NCBI GenBank assembly: GCA_041639705.1
Contig: JBEQBT010000071.1
Span: 1 to 13,832 of the forward strand
Length of the DNA: 13,832 bases
DNA from: JARDZI01 sp041639705
Lineage (GTDB): Bacteria > Bacillota > Clostridia > Clostridiales > Caloramatoraceae
Reading direction: 5' to 3'
Made by a program: the position numbers and the translations under genes. Below the pieces are notes generated by a model. That model searched no databases. It had not been told where the DNA came from and saw nothing but the letters and a program-made list of their open reading frames with translations. Shown piece by piece: positions 1 to 8,529 of the stretch. The stretch's first letter is position 1. Each line of letters begins with the position of its first letter.

Positions 1-123
1 TATAAAGAGTCAATATATTGTAGCAAGCTCTTAATACAACCGCAATATGTTGTTTTATCCATACCGAATTCTCATGTGCGATATTTAATTCGCAAAAACA
101 AACAACAATATACAGTGTGTTAG
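1..123 (+). CDS. possible 3' end of an upstream open frame, unidentified
   Basis: Frame 1 is open from the first base to a TAG at 121-123 (40 codons), while the other two + frames close almost at once. The peptide includes IPNSHVRYLIRKNKQQYTVC and matches no family I recognise. It does not look like the usual C-terminus of an initiating sugar transferase. An open run of this length can arise by chance, so this is only a candidate tail of a gene that starts outside the window. Confidence 0.2.
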   Translation, partial: YKESIYCSKLLIQPQYVVLSIPNSHVRYLIRKNKQQYTVC

Positions 124-230
124 AATAACGCAAACTACTATATATAGTATACTTATCCTTTTGTTCTCGAGGCGAGGTGAAGATTTGGATTGGATTAGAT
201 GAATAAAATAGGACAAGGAGTTTATTTTAA
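124..230 (+). promoter_or_regulatory. leader of the polysaccharide operon with weak promoter candidate and palindrome
   Basis: This stretch precedes the first clear gene. It contains a perfect 14-base palindrome, TACTATATATAGTA, at 136-149. The palindrome covers the best -10 candidate (TATAGT, 143-148), which has a poor -35 (TTAGAA, 120-125) at 17-base spacing. A second -10-like hexamer, TATACT, follows at 148-153. A short hairpin (CTCG-AGG-CGAG, 166-176) lies further down. AAGGAG at 215-220 is the ribosome binding site, about 10 bases before ATG 231. The promoter is a weak match and the real one may lie upstream of the window. Confidence 0.25.
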
Positions 231-1442
231 ATGAAGATATTGGTTGTTTGTCAGTATTATTATCCAGAGCCTTTTAGAATAACTGATATATGTGAAAACC
301 TTGTAAAAAGAGGACATGATGTCACAGTATTAACTGGACTGCCAAACTATCCAGAAGGAATAGTTCTTGATGATTATCGTCATGGCAAGAAAAGAAAAGA
401 AACATTAAACGGAGTCAAAGTAATAAGATGTTATGAAATAGGCAGAGGTAAGAGTAAGCTAAAACTATTCTTAAATTATTTTAGTTATGCTTTATCTGCA
501 ACATTAAAAGCATTATTTATGAAGGAAAAATTTGATGTAGTTCTAGTAAATCAGCTATCACCAGTAATGATGGGCATTCCAGCGATGATTTATAAAAAGA
601 AGCATCGTAAAAAAATATTACTCTACTGTTTAGATTTATGGCCAGACAGCCTAGCAGCTGGTGGAGTTAAGGAAGACTCAATAATTTATAAGATATTTTA
701 TAAAATTTCCAAGTGGATATATAAATCCGCAGATATGATTTTGGTTACATCAAGTATGTTTGAAGATTATTTTAAAAATATACTTCAAATGAATACTGTT
801 AATATAAAACATTTACCACAATATGCTGAGGACTTGTTTGTGCAAAAGGAAGAAACTTCAGACACTGAAGTTGCAGCATCAATTGAAAATAAAATATATA
901 ACTTTGTATTTGCAGGGAATATAGGTGATATGCAAAGTGTAGAAACAATAATTAAAGCAGCAAATGAGTTAAGTGTAAATAAAAATATTTCTTTTCATAT
1001 AGTAGGAGATGGATCTAAGTTAGAAAATTGCAAAAAACTTACTGAAGAATTGAAACTTGAAACCATAATATTTTATGGAAGAAGGCCAGTTGAGGATATG
1101 CTACAGTTTTATGGTATGGCTGATGCAATGCTTATAACGTTAAAAGATAACAAAGCATTATCATACACATTACCAGGAAAAGTACAGTCTTATATGGCTG
1201 CAGGAAAACCAATCATAGGAGCTATTAATGGAGAAACAAGACGTGTTATTAGCGAGGCGGCTTGTGGTTTTTCATGTGAAGCTGAAGATTATAAAGCTTT
1301 AGCAGATTTGGTTAAAAGATTTTGTGATAGTAATGAAAAGGAGCAGATGGAAACCAATGCTCAAAAATTTTATTTTGATAATTATAGTAAAGATAAGTTC
1401 ATATCAATATTAGAGCTGTCGCTTAAAGATTTGGAGGCATAA
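231..1442 (+). CDS. wbuB: WbuB-like glycosyltransferase (GT4, GT-B fold), probable L-FucNAc transferase
   Basis: Predicted cytoplasmic glycosyltransferase of 403 residues. The N-terminal Rossmann half carries QYYYPEPFRITDI (8-20) and LTGLPNYPEG (34-43), the signature of the WbuB subgroup. The C-terminal half has GNIGDMQSVETIIKAA (229-244) and then LPGKVQSYMAAGKPIIGAINGE-type donor-site sequence at about 314-335. In enterobacterial O-antigen clusters WbuB lies beside fnlABC and is assigned to L-FucNAc transfer. Here the next three genes make UDP-L-FucNAc, so the same donor is a sound inference. The acceptor is unknown. There is no signal peptide or clear membrane segment, although the region around 80-120 is hydrophobic enough for membrane association. 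The start is ATG 231 after AAGGAG. The gene ends 2 bases before capE, whose binding site lies in its last codons. Confidence 0.85.
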   Translation: MKILVVCQYYYPEPFRITDICENLVKRGHDVTVLTGLPNYPEGIVLDDYRHGKKRKETLNGVKVIRCYEIGRGKSKLKLFLNYFSYALSATLKALFMKEKFDVVLVNQLSPVMMGIPAMIYKKKHRKKILLYCLDLWPDSLAAGGVKEDSIIYKIFYKISKWIYKSADMILVTSSMFEDYFKNILQMNTVNIKHLPQYAEDLFVQKEETSDTEVAASIENKIYNFVFAGNIGDMQSVETIIKAANELSVNKNISFHIVGDGSKLENCKKLTEELKLETIIFYGRRPVEDMLQFYGMADAMLITLKDNKALSYTLPGKVQSYMAAGKPIIGAINGETRRVISEAACGFSCEAEDYKALADLVKRFCDSNEKEQMETNAQKFYFDNYSKDKFISILELSLKDLEA

Positions 1443-1444
1443 AT

Positions 1445-2488
1445 ATGTTCAAAGATAAAACCTTACTAATTACAGGTGGTACTGGTTCTTTTGGTAATGC
1501 AGTACTAAAGAGATTTTTAAATACAAATATTAAAGAAATTCGTATTTTTTCAAGAGACGAGAAAAAGCAAGATGATATGAGAAAGCTATATAAAAACGAT
1601 AAAATCAAGTTCTATATAGGTGATGTTAGGGACATCGCTTCTGTTAAAAATGCAATGCATGGAGTAGATTATATATTTCACGCAGCAGCGTTAAAACAGG
1701 TTCCTTCATGTGAGTTTTTCCCACTAGAAGCTGTTAAGACTAATGTTCTTGGAACAGACAACGTACTTACAGCTGCTATAGAATATGAAGTAAAAAAGGT
1801 TATTTGTCTCTCCACTGATAAAGCTGCTTATCCTATAAATGCCATGGGAATATCAAAAGCAATGATGGAAAAGGTATTTGTAGCTAAATCTAATACTGTG
1901 TCCCCAGACAAAACTGTTATTTGTGGAACTAGATATGGTAATGTTATGGCTTCCCGTGGATCAGTTATTCCTCTATTCGTAGAGCAAATAAAAAATGGGC
2001 AACCACTTACAGTAACTAATACAGATATGACAAGATTTTTAATGAGTCTTGATGATGCAGTAGAGCTTGTAGTATTTGCTTTCAAAAATGCTGAAGCGGG
2101 AGACATTATGGTTCAAAAGTCACCTGCTTCAACTATTGGAGATTTAGCACAAGCAGTTAAGGAATTATTCAATGCTGATAATGAGATTAAAATAATAGGT
2201 ACCCGACATGGTGAAAAATTATATGAAACACTATTGACTAAAGAAGAATATGTACATGCAGTGGATATGGGGAATTTCTTTAGGGTTCCGGCAGATAAGA
2301 GAGATTTGAATTATGATAAGTATTTTGTAGAAGGTAATGAAAAGCTCTCAACTGAAGAAGAATATAATTCTCATAACACAGAAATTTTAACTGTGAAGCA
2401 AATTAAAGAAAAGCTATTACAGCTTGATTATATAAGGAAAGAATTAGAAATGTGGCAAACATTAAAAGAAGCTGCTTTTACTAAATAG
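1445..2488 (+). CDS. capE: UDP-GlcNAc 4,6-dehydratase / 5-epimerase (CapE/FnlA), first step to UDP-L-FucNAc
   Basis: Extended short-chain dehydrogenase/reductase, 347 residues, about the normal family length. It removes water from UDP-GlcNAc and inverts C5, giving the 4-keto-6-deoxy L-sugar intermediate for UDP-L-FucNAc. The nucleotide-binding loop is GGTGSFG (11-17). The active site region reads STDKAAYPINAMGISK: D125 and K126, then M134-x3-K138. Met in place of the usual SDR tyrosine is characteristic of the CapE/FnlA group rather than a defect. The conserved FHAAALKQVP stretch (78-87) and GTRYGNVMASRGSV (161-174) are also present. ATG 1445 is served by GGAGG at 1433-1437, inside the end of the preceding gene, so translation is probably coupled. 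It is followed at 30 bases by capF, the next step of the same pathway. Confidence 0.93.
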   Translation: MFKDKTLLITGGTGSFGNAVLKRFLNTNIKEIRIFSRDEKKQDDMRKLYKNDKIKFYIGDVRDIASVKNAMHGVDYIFHAAALKQVPSCEFFPLEAVKTNVLGTDNVLTAAIEYEVKKVICLSTDKAAYPINAMGISKAMMEKVFVAKSNTVSPDKTVICGTRYGNVMASRGSVIPLFVEQIKNGQPLTVTNTDMTRFLMSLDDAVELVVFAFKNAEAGDIMVQKSPASTIGDLAQAVKELFNADNEIKIIGTRHGEKLYETLLTKEEYVHAVDMGNFFRVPADKRDLNYDKYFVEGNEKLSTEEEYNSHNTEILTVKQIKEKLLQLDYIRKELEMWQTLKEAAFTK

Positions 2489-2518
2489 ATTATCCCTTGA
2501 AGAAAGGCAGGAATATTT

Positions 2519-3628
2519 ATGAAAATACTTGTTACAGGTGCAAAGGGCTTTGTAGGTAAAAACCTTATAGCAGAGCTTAATAACAGAGGCTATAAAGATA
2601 TATATAAATTTGATATAGATACTGATAAATCATTACTTGATGAATATGCTAAAAGCTGTGAATTTATATTTCACTTAGCAGGAGTAAATAGACCTAAAGA
2701 TGAAAAAGAATTTATGGAAGGTAATTTTGGCTTTACATCAGAGCTTTTAGACTTATTAAAAACGCATAATAATAAAGCACCAATATTAATTACTTCCTCA
2801 ATTCAAGCTGAAAGAGATAATCCCTATGGCAAGAGCAAAAGAGCAGGAGAAGAATTGTTATTTAACTATAGCAAAGAAACAGGAGCCAAAGCTTTAGTAT
2901 ATAGATTACCTAATCTTTTTGGAAAGTGGAGTAGACCCAATTATAATACTGTTGTTGCAACATATTGCTACAACATAACAAGAGGATTAGATATTCAAAT
3001 AAATAACCCAGAAGCAGAGCTTACTTTATGCTATATAGATGATGTTTTAGATGAGTTTGTAAGAGCACTTCAAGGAGAAGAAACTAAAAATGGAGAATTT
3101 TGCTGTGTTCCAGTAACTCACCAGATTAAATTAGGAGACTTGGCAGAAAAAATAAAAAACTTTAAAGAAAGTAGAAAAGACTTAAGTATTCCACAGATGA
3201 ATGATGAACTTACTAAAAAGCTTTATAGTACGTATTTAAGTTTTTTACCAGAGAATGAATTTTCTTATGATTTAAAGATGAACTGTGATAATAGAGGTTC
3301 CTTTACTGAATTTATAAGAACTCCTGAGAGAGGCCAGGTATCAATAAATATTTCAAAACCAGGTATTACAAAGGGAAATCACTGGCATCATACAAAGAAT
3401 GAGAAATTCTTAGTGGTAAGCGGTACTGGAATTATTCGTTTTAGAAAGATAGATTCAGATGAAATTATAGAATATAAGGTAAGTGGTGCAAAGCTTCAGG
3501 TAGTGGATATACCAACAGGTTTTACTCACTCTATTATAAATATTGGAGATACTGATATGGTCACAGTGATGTGGGCAAATGAAGCATTTAACCCTGAGAA
3601 ACCAGATACTTACTTTTTGGAGGTTTAA
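2519..3628 (+). CDS. capF: CapF/FnlB bifunctional SDR reductase-cupin, second step to UDP-L-FucNAc
   Basis: Two-domain enzyme of 369 residues, the usual size for CapF/FnlB. The N-terminal Rossmann domain has VTGAKGFVGKNL (5-16), HLAGVNRP (52-59) and the catalytic Y103-x3-K107 (NPYGKSKRAGEEL). In this family it reduces the 4-keto group with NAD(P)H to give the 2-acetamido-2,6-dideoxy-L-talose nucleotide. The C-terminal cupin (about 250-369) has histidines in NHWHHTKNEKF (287-297) and H337 in PTGFTHS, the metal-binding pattern. In S. aureus CapF this domain performs a C3 epimerisation. ATG 2519 is preceded by an AAAGGCAGGA binding site. It lies between capE and capG, the canonical order capE-capF-capG (fnlA-fnlB-fnlC). 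Confidence 0.93.
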   Translation: MKILVTGAKGFVGKNLIAELNNRGYKDIYKFDIDTDKSLLDEYAKSCEFIFHLAGVNRPKDEKEFMEGNFGFTSELLDLLKTHNNKAPILITSSIQAERDNPYGKSKRAGEELLFNYSKETGAKALVYRLPNLFGKWSRPNYNTVVATYCYNITRGLDIQINNPEAELTLCYIDDVLDEFVRALQGEETKNGEFCCVPVTHQIKLGDLAEKIKNFKESRKDLSIPQMNDELTKKLYSTYLSFLPENEFSYDLKMNCDNRGSFTEFIRTPERGQVSINISKPGITKGNHWHHTKNEKFLVVSGTGIIRFRKIDSDEIIEYKVSGAKLQVVDIPTGFTHSIINIGDTDMVTVMWANEAFNPEKPDTYFLEV

Positions 3629-3631
3629 TAC

Positions 3632-4756
3632 ATGGAAAAGCTAAAGGTAATGACAGTAGTAGGAACAAGACCAGAGATAATAAGGTTATCAGCTGTTATA
3701 AATAAATTGGAAGAATCAGAAGCAATAGAACACATTTTAGTTCATACAGGACAAAATTATGATTATGAACTAAACGAAGTGTTTTTTAATGATTTCAAAT
3801 TGAAGAAACCAGATTATTTCCTTAATGCAGCAACTGGAACTGCAGTAGAAACAATAGGAAATATTTTAGTTAAGATAGAAGGAGTACTTGAAGAAGTAAA
3901 ACCAGATGCTTTCTTAGTGCTTGGGGATACAAATAGCTGTCTTACAGCTATAGCAGCTAAAAGAAGGCATATTCCAATATTCCATATGGAAGCAGGTAAT
4001 AGATGTTTTGACCAAAGAGTACCAGAAGAAACTAATAGAAAAATAGTAGATCATACTTCAGATATAAATTTAACTTATAGTGACATTGCAAGAGAATATC
4101 TATTAAGAGAAGGATTCCCAGCAGATAGAATAATTAAAACTGGTAGCCCTATGTTTGAAGTAATTAACTCAAGAGAAGAAGATATAGAAAAATCAGATGT
4201 GTTAGAAAGATTAAATTTAATAGAAGGGCAATACTTTGTAGTATCAGCTCATAGAGATGAAAATGTAAGTTCAGAAGTAAATTTCTTAAACTTAGTTGAA
4301 AGCTTAAATTCAGTAGCAGAGAAGTACAAGCTACCGATAATAGTAAGTACACACCCTAGAACTAGAAAAATGATTAACTCAAAAGGAATAGAATTTAATC
4401 CTTTAATATCACTTATGAAACCTCTTGGATTTAATGATTATGTGAAGCTTCAAATAAAAGCTAAAGCAGTATTAAGTGATAGTGGAACTATAAGTGAAGA
4501 ATCTTCAATTTTAGGTTTTAGAGCACTTAATATTAGACAAGCTCATGAAAGACCTGAAGCTATGGAAGAAGCATCAGTTATGATGGTTGGACTAGAGAAA
4601 GAAAGGATATTACAGGGGTTAGAGATACTTGAGACCCAGCAAATGAGCACGTTGAGACTAGTAGCAGATTATAGTATGCCTAATGTTTCAGATAAAGTAT
4701 TAAGAATAATATTGTCTTATACTGATTATGTAAATAGAGTTGTGTGGGGGAAATAA
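3632..4756 (+). CDS. capG: WecB-family 2-epimerase (CapG/FnlC) forming UDP-L-FucNAc
   Basis: Non-hydrolysing UDP-GlcNAc 2-epimerase family protein of 374 residues. It is assigned to the third UDP-L-FucNAc step, inversion at C2 of the talose nucleotide, because it follows capE and capF. On its own the family could equally suggest a WecB/MnaA making UDP-ManNAc. Visible family motifs are VGTRPEIIRLS (10-20), LGDTNS (97-102), FHMEAGNR (117-124), PEETNRKIVDHTSD (131-144), SAHRDEN (205-211), SDSGTISEES (282-291) and RPEAMEE (307-313). No active-site gap is seen. The start is 3 bases after capF, with TTTTTGGAGG ending in the capF stop region. The coding strand is very purine-rich and arginines are almost all AGA, which leaves a leucine-rich shadow frame on the other strand. 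Confidence 0.92.
   Translation: MEKLKVMTVVGTRPEIIRLSAVINKLEESEAIEHILVHTGQNYDYELNEVFFNDFKLKKPDYFLNAATGTAVETIGNILVKIEGVLEEVKPDAFLVLGDTNSCLTAIAAKRRHIPIFHMEAGNRCFDQRVPEETNRKIVDHTSDINLTYSDIAREYLLREGFPADRIIKTGSPMFEVINSREEDIEKSDVLERLNLIEGQYFVVSAHRDENVSSEVNFLNLVESLNSVAEKYKLPIIVSTHPRTRKMINSKGIEFNPLISLMKPLGFNDYVKLQIKAKAVLSDSGTISEESSILGFRALNIRQAHERPEAMEEASVMMVGLEKERILQGLEILETQQMSTLRLVADYSMPNVSDKVLRIILSYTDYVNRVVWGK
4746..4751 (+). promoter_or_regulatory. ribosome binding site deciding the GTG start at 4762
   Basis: GGGGGA lies inside the last codons of capG and ends 10 bases before GTG 4762. Nothing comparable precedes the other in-frame GTG at 4744, so the shorter protein is preferred. The site makes the transferase dependent on ribosomes finishing capG. 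Confidence 0.5.
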
Positions 4757-4761
4757 TTACT

Positions 4762-6006
4762 GTGGATAATAATTTTGATATGGTATTTTTAGGTGGGTTA
4801 TTTCCAAAAGAGACTGAAAATGAAATATATGAAAAATCTAAAGGTTCAGTGCAAGCTGCAGCAAATGCCTTTCAATGGAATATTGTTGAAGGATTAGGTA
4901 AATGTAATAATACTCCTGTAAAAATTATTAATTCATTATTTATAGGAGCTTATCCTAAGAGGTTTAAAGGTCTGCTTATAAAAACTTATAAATTTAAGCA
5001 TAATGAAAACTCATATGATATAAATGTTGGGTTTTTAAATCTTTTTGGTATAAAGCATTTTAATAAATATTGGACATTACGGCCTTATCTAAAAAAATGG
5101 GCTAATAATAAAAGTGAAAAAAAAGCCATTATTGCATATTCACTTAATTATACTTTTGTTAAATGTTTAACATATATTAAAAAGGTGAACCCGCAAATTA
5201 AAACTTGTATAGTTGTGCCTGATTTACCTCAGTATATGAACTTGTCAAATAAAGTGTCAATTTTATACAAATTCCTTAAAAACATAGAAATTAAAGCTAT
5301 AAGAAAAAACATGAAAAATCTTGATTGTTATGTTTTATTGACTGAACAAATGGCTGAGTTTTTAAAAATTGATAAAAATTATACTGTTGTAGAAGGAATT
5401 TCAACCTCTATATTTAATTATATTAAAACGAGCAAGAAAGAATACAGTATAAAGTATATTTTATATACCGGAACTTTAAATGAAAGATATGGAGTTCTAG
5501 ATTTAGTTGAATCATTTAATAGAATAGATCATAAAGATTATAGACTTATTCTGTGTGGCTCGGGAGATTCGGAAGAAAAAATAGAACAGTATGCAAAATT
5601 GGATAATCGAATTATATGTAAAGGACAAATGAAAAGAGAAGATGTACTTAAACTTCAAATAGAAGCCACTGTTTTAGTAAATCCAAGAAAAAATAATGAG
5701 GAATATACAAAATATAGCTTTCCATCAAAAATATTGGAGTATTTATCATCTGGAACACCAACAATTGCGTATAAGCTTGATGGTATTCCAAATGAGTATG
5801 ATGATTATATATATTATATTAATGGAAACAAACATGAGGATATTGCAGCTAAGATAATAGAGATATGTGAAAAAAGTAAAGAAGAAAGAGTTAAGTTTGG
5901 CCAAAAGGCTAAAGAGTTTGTTTTAAAAGAAAAAAACAATGTGGTACAAACAAAAAAAATTATAGATATGATAAATGGAGAAACAAATGAATTATTTAAA
6001 GGTTGA
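4762..6006 (+). CDS. GT-B glycosyltransferase (GT4-like), second sugar transferase of the cluster
   Basis: About 414 residues from GTG 4762. An in-frame GTG at 4744, inside capG, is possible but has no good binding site. GGGGGA at 4746-4751 fits GTG 4762, 5 bases after the capG stop. The N-terminal half carries VVPDLPQYMN (151-160), also seen in capsule transferases of Gram-positive bacteria. The C-terminal donor half has YTGTLNERYGVLDLVESF (235-252), LCGSGDSEE (264-272) and SFPSKILEYLSSGTPTIAY (319-337), where E326 takes the place of the second conserved GT4 glutamate. No signal peptide is visible, so it is cytoplasmic or membrane-associated. Donor and acceptor cannot be read from the sequence. 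The DNA is clearly more AT-rich than the three genes before it. Its last 20 bases overlap the polymerase gene. Confidence 0.85.
   Translation: MDNNFDMVFLGGLFPKETENEIYEKSKGSVQAAANAFQWNIVEGLGKCNNTPVKIINSLFIGAYPKRFKGLLIKTYKFKHNENSYDINVGFLNLFGIKHFNKYWTLRPYLKKWANNKSEKKAIIAYSLNYTFVKCLTYIKKVNPQIKTCIVVPDLPQYMNLSNKVSILYKFLKNIEIKAIRKNMKNLDCYVLLTEQMAEFLKIDKNYTVVEGISTSIFNYIKTSKKEYSIKYILYTGTLNERYGVLDLVESFNRIDHKDYRLILCGSGDSEEKIEQYAKLDNRIICKGQMKREDVLKLQIEATVLVNPRKNNEEYTKYSFPSKILEYLSSGTPTIAYKLDGIPNEYDDYIYYINGNKHEDIAAKIIEICEKSKEERVKFGQKAKEFVLKEKNNVVQTKKIIDMINGETNELFKG
5977..5980 (+). promoter_or_regulatory. ribosome binding site deciding the ATG start at 5987
   Basis: GGAG overlaps an in-frame ATG at 5975-5977 and sits 6 bases before ATG 5987. 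The later ATG is therefore the better polymerase start, giving a protein beginning MNYLKV. It lies within the preceding glycosyltransferase gene. Confidence 0.55.
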
Positions 6007-7264
6007 ATCTCAAGATATTAATAGAAGTACAAAATTAGACAAGCTGTTATCATTTACAATATGTACATTTATTTCATTTAATCAAATTTTATATTTTATA
6101 AACATTTTATTTAATTTTTTTGTCTCGAATTTTATATATGACACGATGTTGAGCTACATTGCATTAATGGTATTGCTAGTGATATCCCTATTTAAAATAG
6201 GGAGAACCATAAAGATTGATATAATATTCCTTCTAATCATTTTATTAATTTTGTATTTAGGTTCCTATTTGCTTAATTTCCAAAATAGGGAGTATATGTT
6301 TACATCAATTTTTGATTACCGTTATAATCCATTCTATAACTTGTTTTTCTTCGCATTTCCTCTTTATTTATTAGTTAGGCAGATTATGAATTACAACATA
6401 TTAAAACATATGTTGTATATATTTTCTGTAGTAGTATTAGTCATATCAAATCTTATGTTTATACTTAAATTTAGTGGTATGCAAATTGAATTACAATATA
6501 TGGTGTTTTCCTATAACATGGTATTTTTCATATGTTACCTTATATATGATTTTACAATAAATAGAAGGAAAATTTCTTTATTGCTAGCAGGGATTTCTTT
6601 TATTATTGTATTTATAGCCGGAGCCAGAGGACCTGTAATAGTTATATTTTCTTATATTATACTTTTTGTTGTATTTAATATAAGAGCTAATTTGAAAAAA
6701 ATTTTGCCAATAATTATAATTATGGTTTTAACATTTTTTATCATTGCTACAAATTTTACCTACATTTTAACTAAAACAAATATGTTTTTGATTAAAAATA
6801 ATTATAGCAGTAGAACAATAACCATGATTCTTGAAAATAATATAGCCTTTGATAGTTATAGAGGTGAAATTACTGAAAAAATTAAAAATGATATTTTAAA
6901 AAAATTTTTGTTAGGAAATGGTATGTTTGGAGATAGAGCAGTTACTAAGAATATATTTTATAATGGCCAAGGAGTATATGCACATAATATTATTTTTGAA
7001 TTCTTATCTCAATATGGAATGATATTTGGCACATTATTTATTGGAATAATATTTGTTCTCATAATAGTTGCAATATTTTCTTCCAAAGACATTGTACTAA
7101 AAAATTTACTATTAATAAGTATGTCAAGCGGTTTAATAAAGCTTTTCTTATCTGGAAGTTATTTAAATGAACCATATTTCTTTTTAATGCTGGGTATCTC
7201 TGTTAATATAATCCAAAAAAGAACGAATCTTTTAAAACTTAGTGAAAAAGGTGATGTAATTTGA
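5987..7264 (+). CDS. wzy: Wzy-type polysaccharide polymerase, integral membrane protein
   Basis: About 425 residues from ATG 5987, nearly all hydrophobic, with about 11-12 predicted membrane helices. Two features typical of Wzy/ligase proteins are visible. One is a short GARGPVI motif between two helices in the middle of the protein. The other is a long external loop of about 80 residues before the last three helices, ending in YAHNIIFEFLSQYGMIFG. It would join lipid-linked repeat units on the outer face of the membrane. Sequence identity in this family is poor, so the call rests on topology, these motifs and the position between transferases and wzx. It overlaps the preceding gene by 20 bases and the next by 4 (TTG within the stop region). 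It is among the most AT-rich genes in the window. Confidence 0.85.
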   Translation: MNYLKVESQDINRSTKLDKLLSFTICTFISFNQILYFINILFNFFVSNFIYDTMLSYIALMVLLVISLFKIGRTIKIDIIFLLIILLILYLGSYLLNFQNREYMFTSIFDYRYNPFYNLFFFAFPLYLLVRQIMNYNILKHMLYIFSVVVLVISNLMFILKFSGMQIELQYMVFSYNMVFFICYLIYDFTINRRKISLLLAGISFIIVFIAGARGPVIVIFSYIILFVVFNIRANLKKILPIIIIMVLTFFIIATNFTYILTKTNMFLIKNNYSSRTITMILENNIAFDSYRGEITEKIKNDILKKFLLGNGMFGDRAVTKNIFYNGQGVYAHNIIFEFLSQYGMIFGTLFIGIIFVLIIVAIFSSKDIVLKNLLLISMSSGLIKLFLSGSYLNEPYFFLMLGISVNIIQKRTNLLKLSEKGDVI

Positions 7265-8529
7265 AAATTTTATGGCTATGTAACATACCACTTCCGGATA
7301 TAGCAATAGATATGTCATATCCAATAATTAATGGAGGAGGCTGGCTTGTTGGGTTATCAAATGATTTAAAAAAATGTCCGGATATAGAATTAAACATATG
7401 CTTTCCTCTTTCAAATGAGAAGGAAATAATAAAAGGTAGATTAGATAATATTAATTACTATGGTTTCCCCAAAAAACTAAATCAACCGCACAAATATGAT
7501 ATAAGCGTTGAAGAGCATCTTAAGTATATATTGAATGAGGTTACCCCTGATATTGTACACATATTTGGAACAGAATATCCACACAGTTTATCAATGACAA
7601 AGGTATTTAATAAGCCAGATCGAACAATAATTAATATTCAAGGTTTGTGTTCGATATACACAAAACATTACACTAGCGGTTTGGCATATAACATTATTTC
7701 ACAATACACTTTTAGAGATTTTATAAAGCAAGATAATATAAGACAACAGCAAAAAAAGTTTGAAAAAAGAGGTAAAATGGAGATAACTGCTATTAAGAAT
7801 GTTAATCATATTATTGGTAGAACAACCTGGGATAAAGCTTGTGTAAGTCAAATAAATCCAAATGCAAAATATCATTTCTGCAACGAAACTTTGCGTGATG
7901 AATTCTACAAATATATTTGGGATATTAATAATTGTGAAAAATATTCAATTTTTATAAGTCAGGGTGGATATCCCATAAAGGGACTGCATTTTATGCTTGA
8001 GGCATTACCTGAAATCATAAAGAGATTCCCTCATGTGCATCTTTATGTTGCTGGAGATGATATTACTAAGAGTGAAAATTTAAAAGACAGACTTAAGATT
8101 ACTTCATATGGGAAATATATTAAAAAATTAATTAAAGAATATGGGTTAATCGAGCATATTACTTTTACAGGGAATCTTGATGAAAAACAAATGTGCAATA
8201 GATTTTTAAGATCAAATGTATATGTGTCACCATCAAATATTGAGAATTCACCTAATTCGTTAGGTGAAGCTATGTTATTAGGAGTACCCTCTGTTGCATC
8301 TGACGTTGGGGGAGTAAAGGATATGCTTGAACATCCTGTTGAAGGTTTTGTGTATCAACATGATGCACCGTATATGCTTGCACATTATGTTTGTGAAATA
8401 TTCCAAAATGATAAGTTGGCATTAGAGTTTTCCACAAACTCCAGGAAGCATGCCATGGAAACTCATAATAAGGATAATAATTTGAAAACAATGATTGATA
8501 TTTATAAGGAAATCAAAAATGATAATTAG
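7261..8529 (+). CDS. GT4 glycosyltransferase, third sugar transferase of the cluster
   Basis: GT-B fold transferase of 422 residues. The start is TTG 7261, overlapping the polymerase stop, with AAAAAGGTGAT just upstream. The next in-frame starts would delete the first Rossmann strand (MKILWLCNIPLP). GGGWLVGL (25-32) is the N-terminal glycine loop, and TPDIVHIFGTEYPHS (95-109) is typical of GT4. In the donor half are SQGGYPIKGLHFMLEALPEI (233-252) and the complete E-x7-E motif E328-NSPNSLG-E336, followed by LGVPSVASDVGG. It is cytoplasmic, with unknown donor and acceptor. Its last 11 bases overlap wzx. The rare start codon probably keeps its level below that of the sugar-nucleotide enzymes. 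Confidence 0.88.
   Translation: MKILWLCNIPLPDIAIDMSYPIINGGGWLVGLSNDLKKCPDIELNICFPLSNEKEIIKGRLDNINYYGFPKKLNQPHKYDISVEEHLKYILNEVTPDIVHIFGTEYPHSLSMTKVFNKPDRTIINIQGLCSIYTKHYTSGLAYNIISQYTFRDFIKQDNIRQQQKKFEKRGKMEITAIKNVNHIIGRTTWDKACVSQINPNAKYHFCNETLRDEFYKYIWDINNCEKYSIFISQGGYPIKGLHFMLEALPEIIKRFPHVHLYVAGDDITKSENLKDRLKITSYGKYIKKLIKEYGLIEHITFTGNLDEKQMCNRFLRSNVYVSPSNIENSPNSLGEAMLLGVPSVASDVGGVKDMLEHPVEGFVYQHDAPYMLAHYVCEIFQNDKLALEFSTNSRKHAMETHNKDNNLKTMIDIYKEIKNDN
8506..8510 (+). promoter_or_regulatory. ribosome binding site deciding the ATG start at 8519
   Basis: AAGGA lies 8 bases before ATG 8519, inside the end of the preceding transferase gene. An in-frame TTG at 8495 has no such site and would add eight residues, so the flippase is taken to begin MIIRYINNQ. 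Confidence 0.6.

Noticed and set aside
166..176. Short hairpin in the leader as an antitermination signal (JUMPstart/ops or LoaP type)
   Set aside because: The stem is only 4 bp and no known consensus for these signals is visible around it.
4164..4352. Leucine-rich minus-strand frame within capG, resembling a small membrane protein
   Set aside because: It is the mirror of purine-rich AGA/GAA/AAA codons of capG, whose conserved motifs continue on both sides.
8270..8491. Minus-strand open frame of 73 codons inside the third glycosyltransferase gene
   Set aside because: It lies opposite the E-x7-E donor motif region of a well-supported gene, has no recognisable domain and no convincing binding site.
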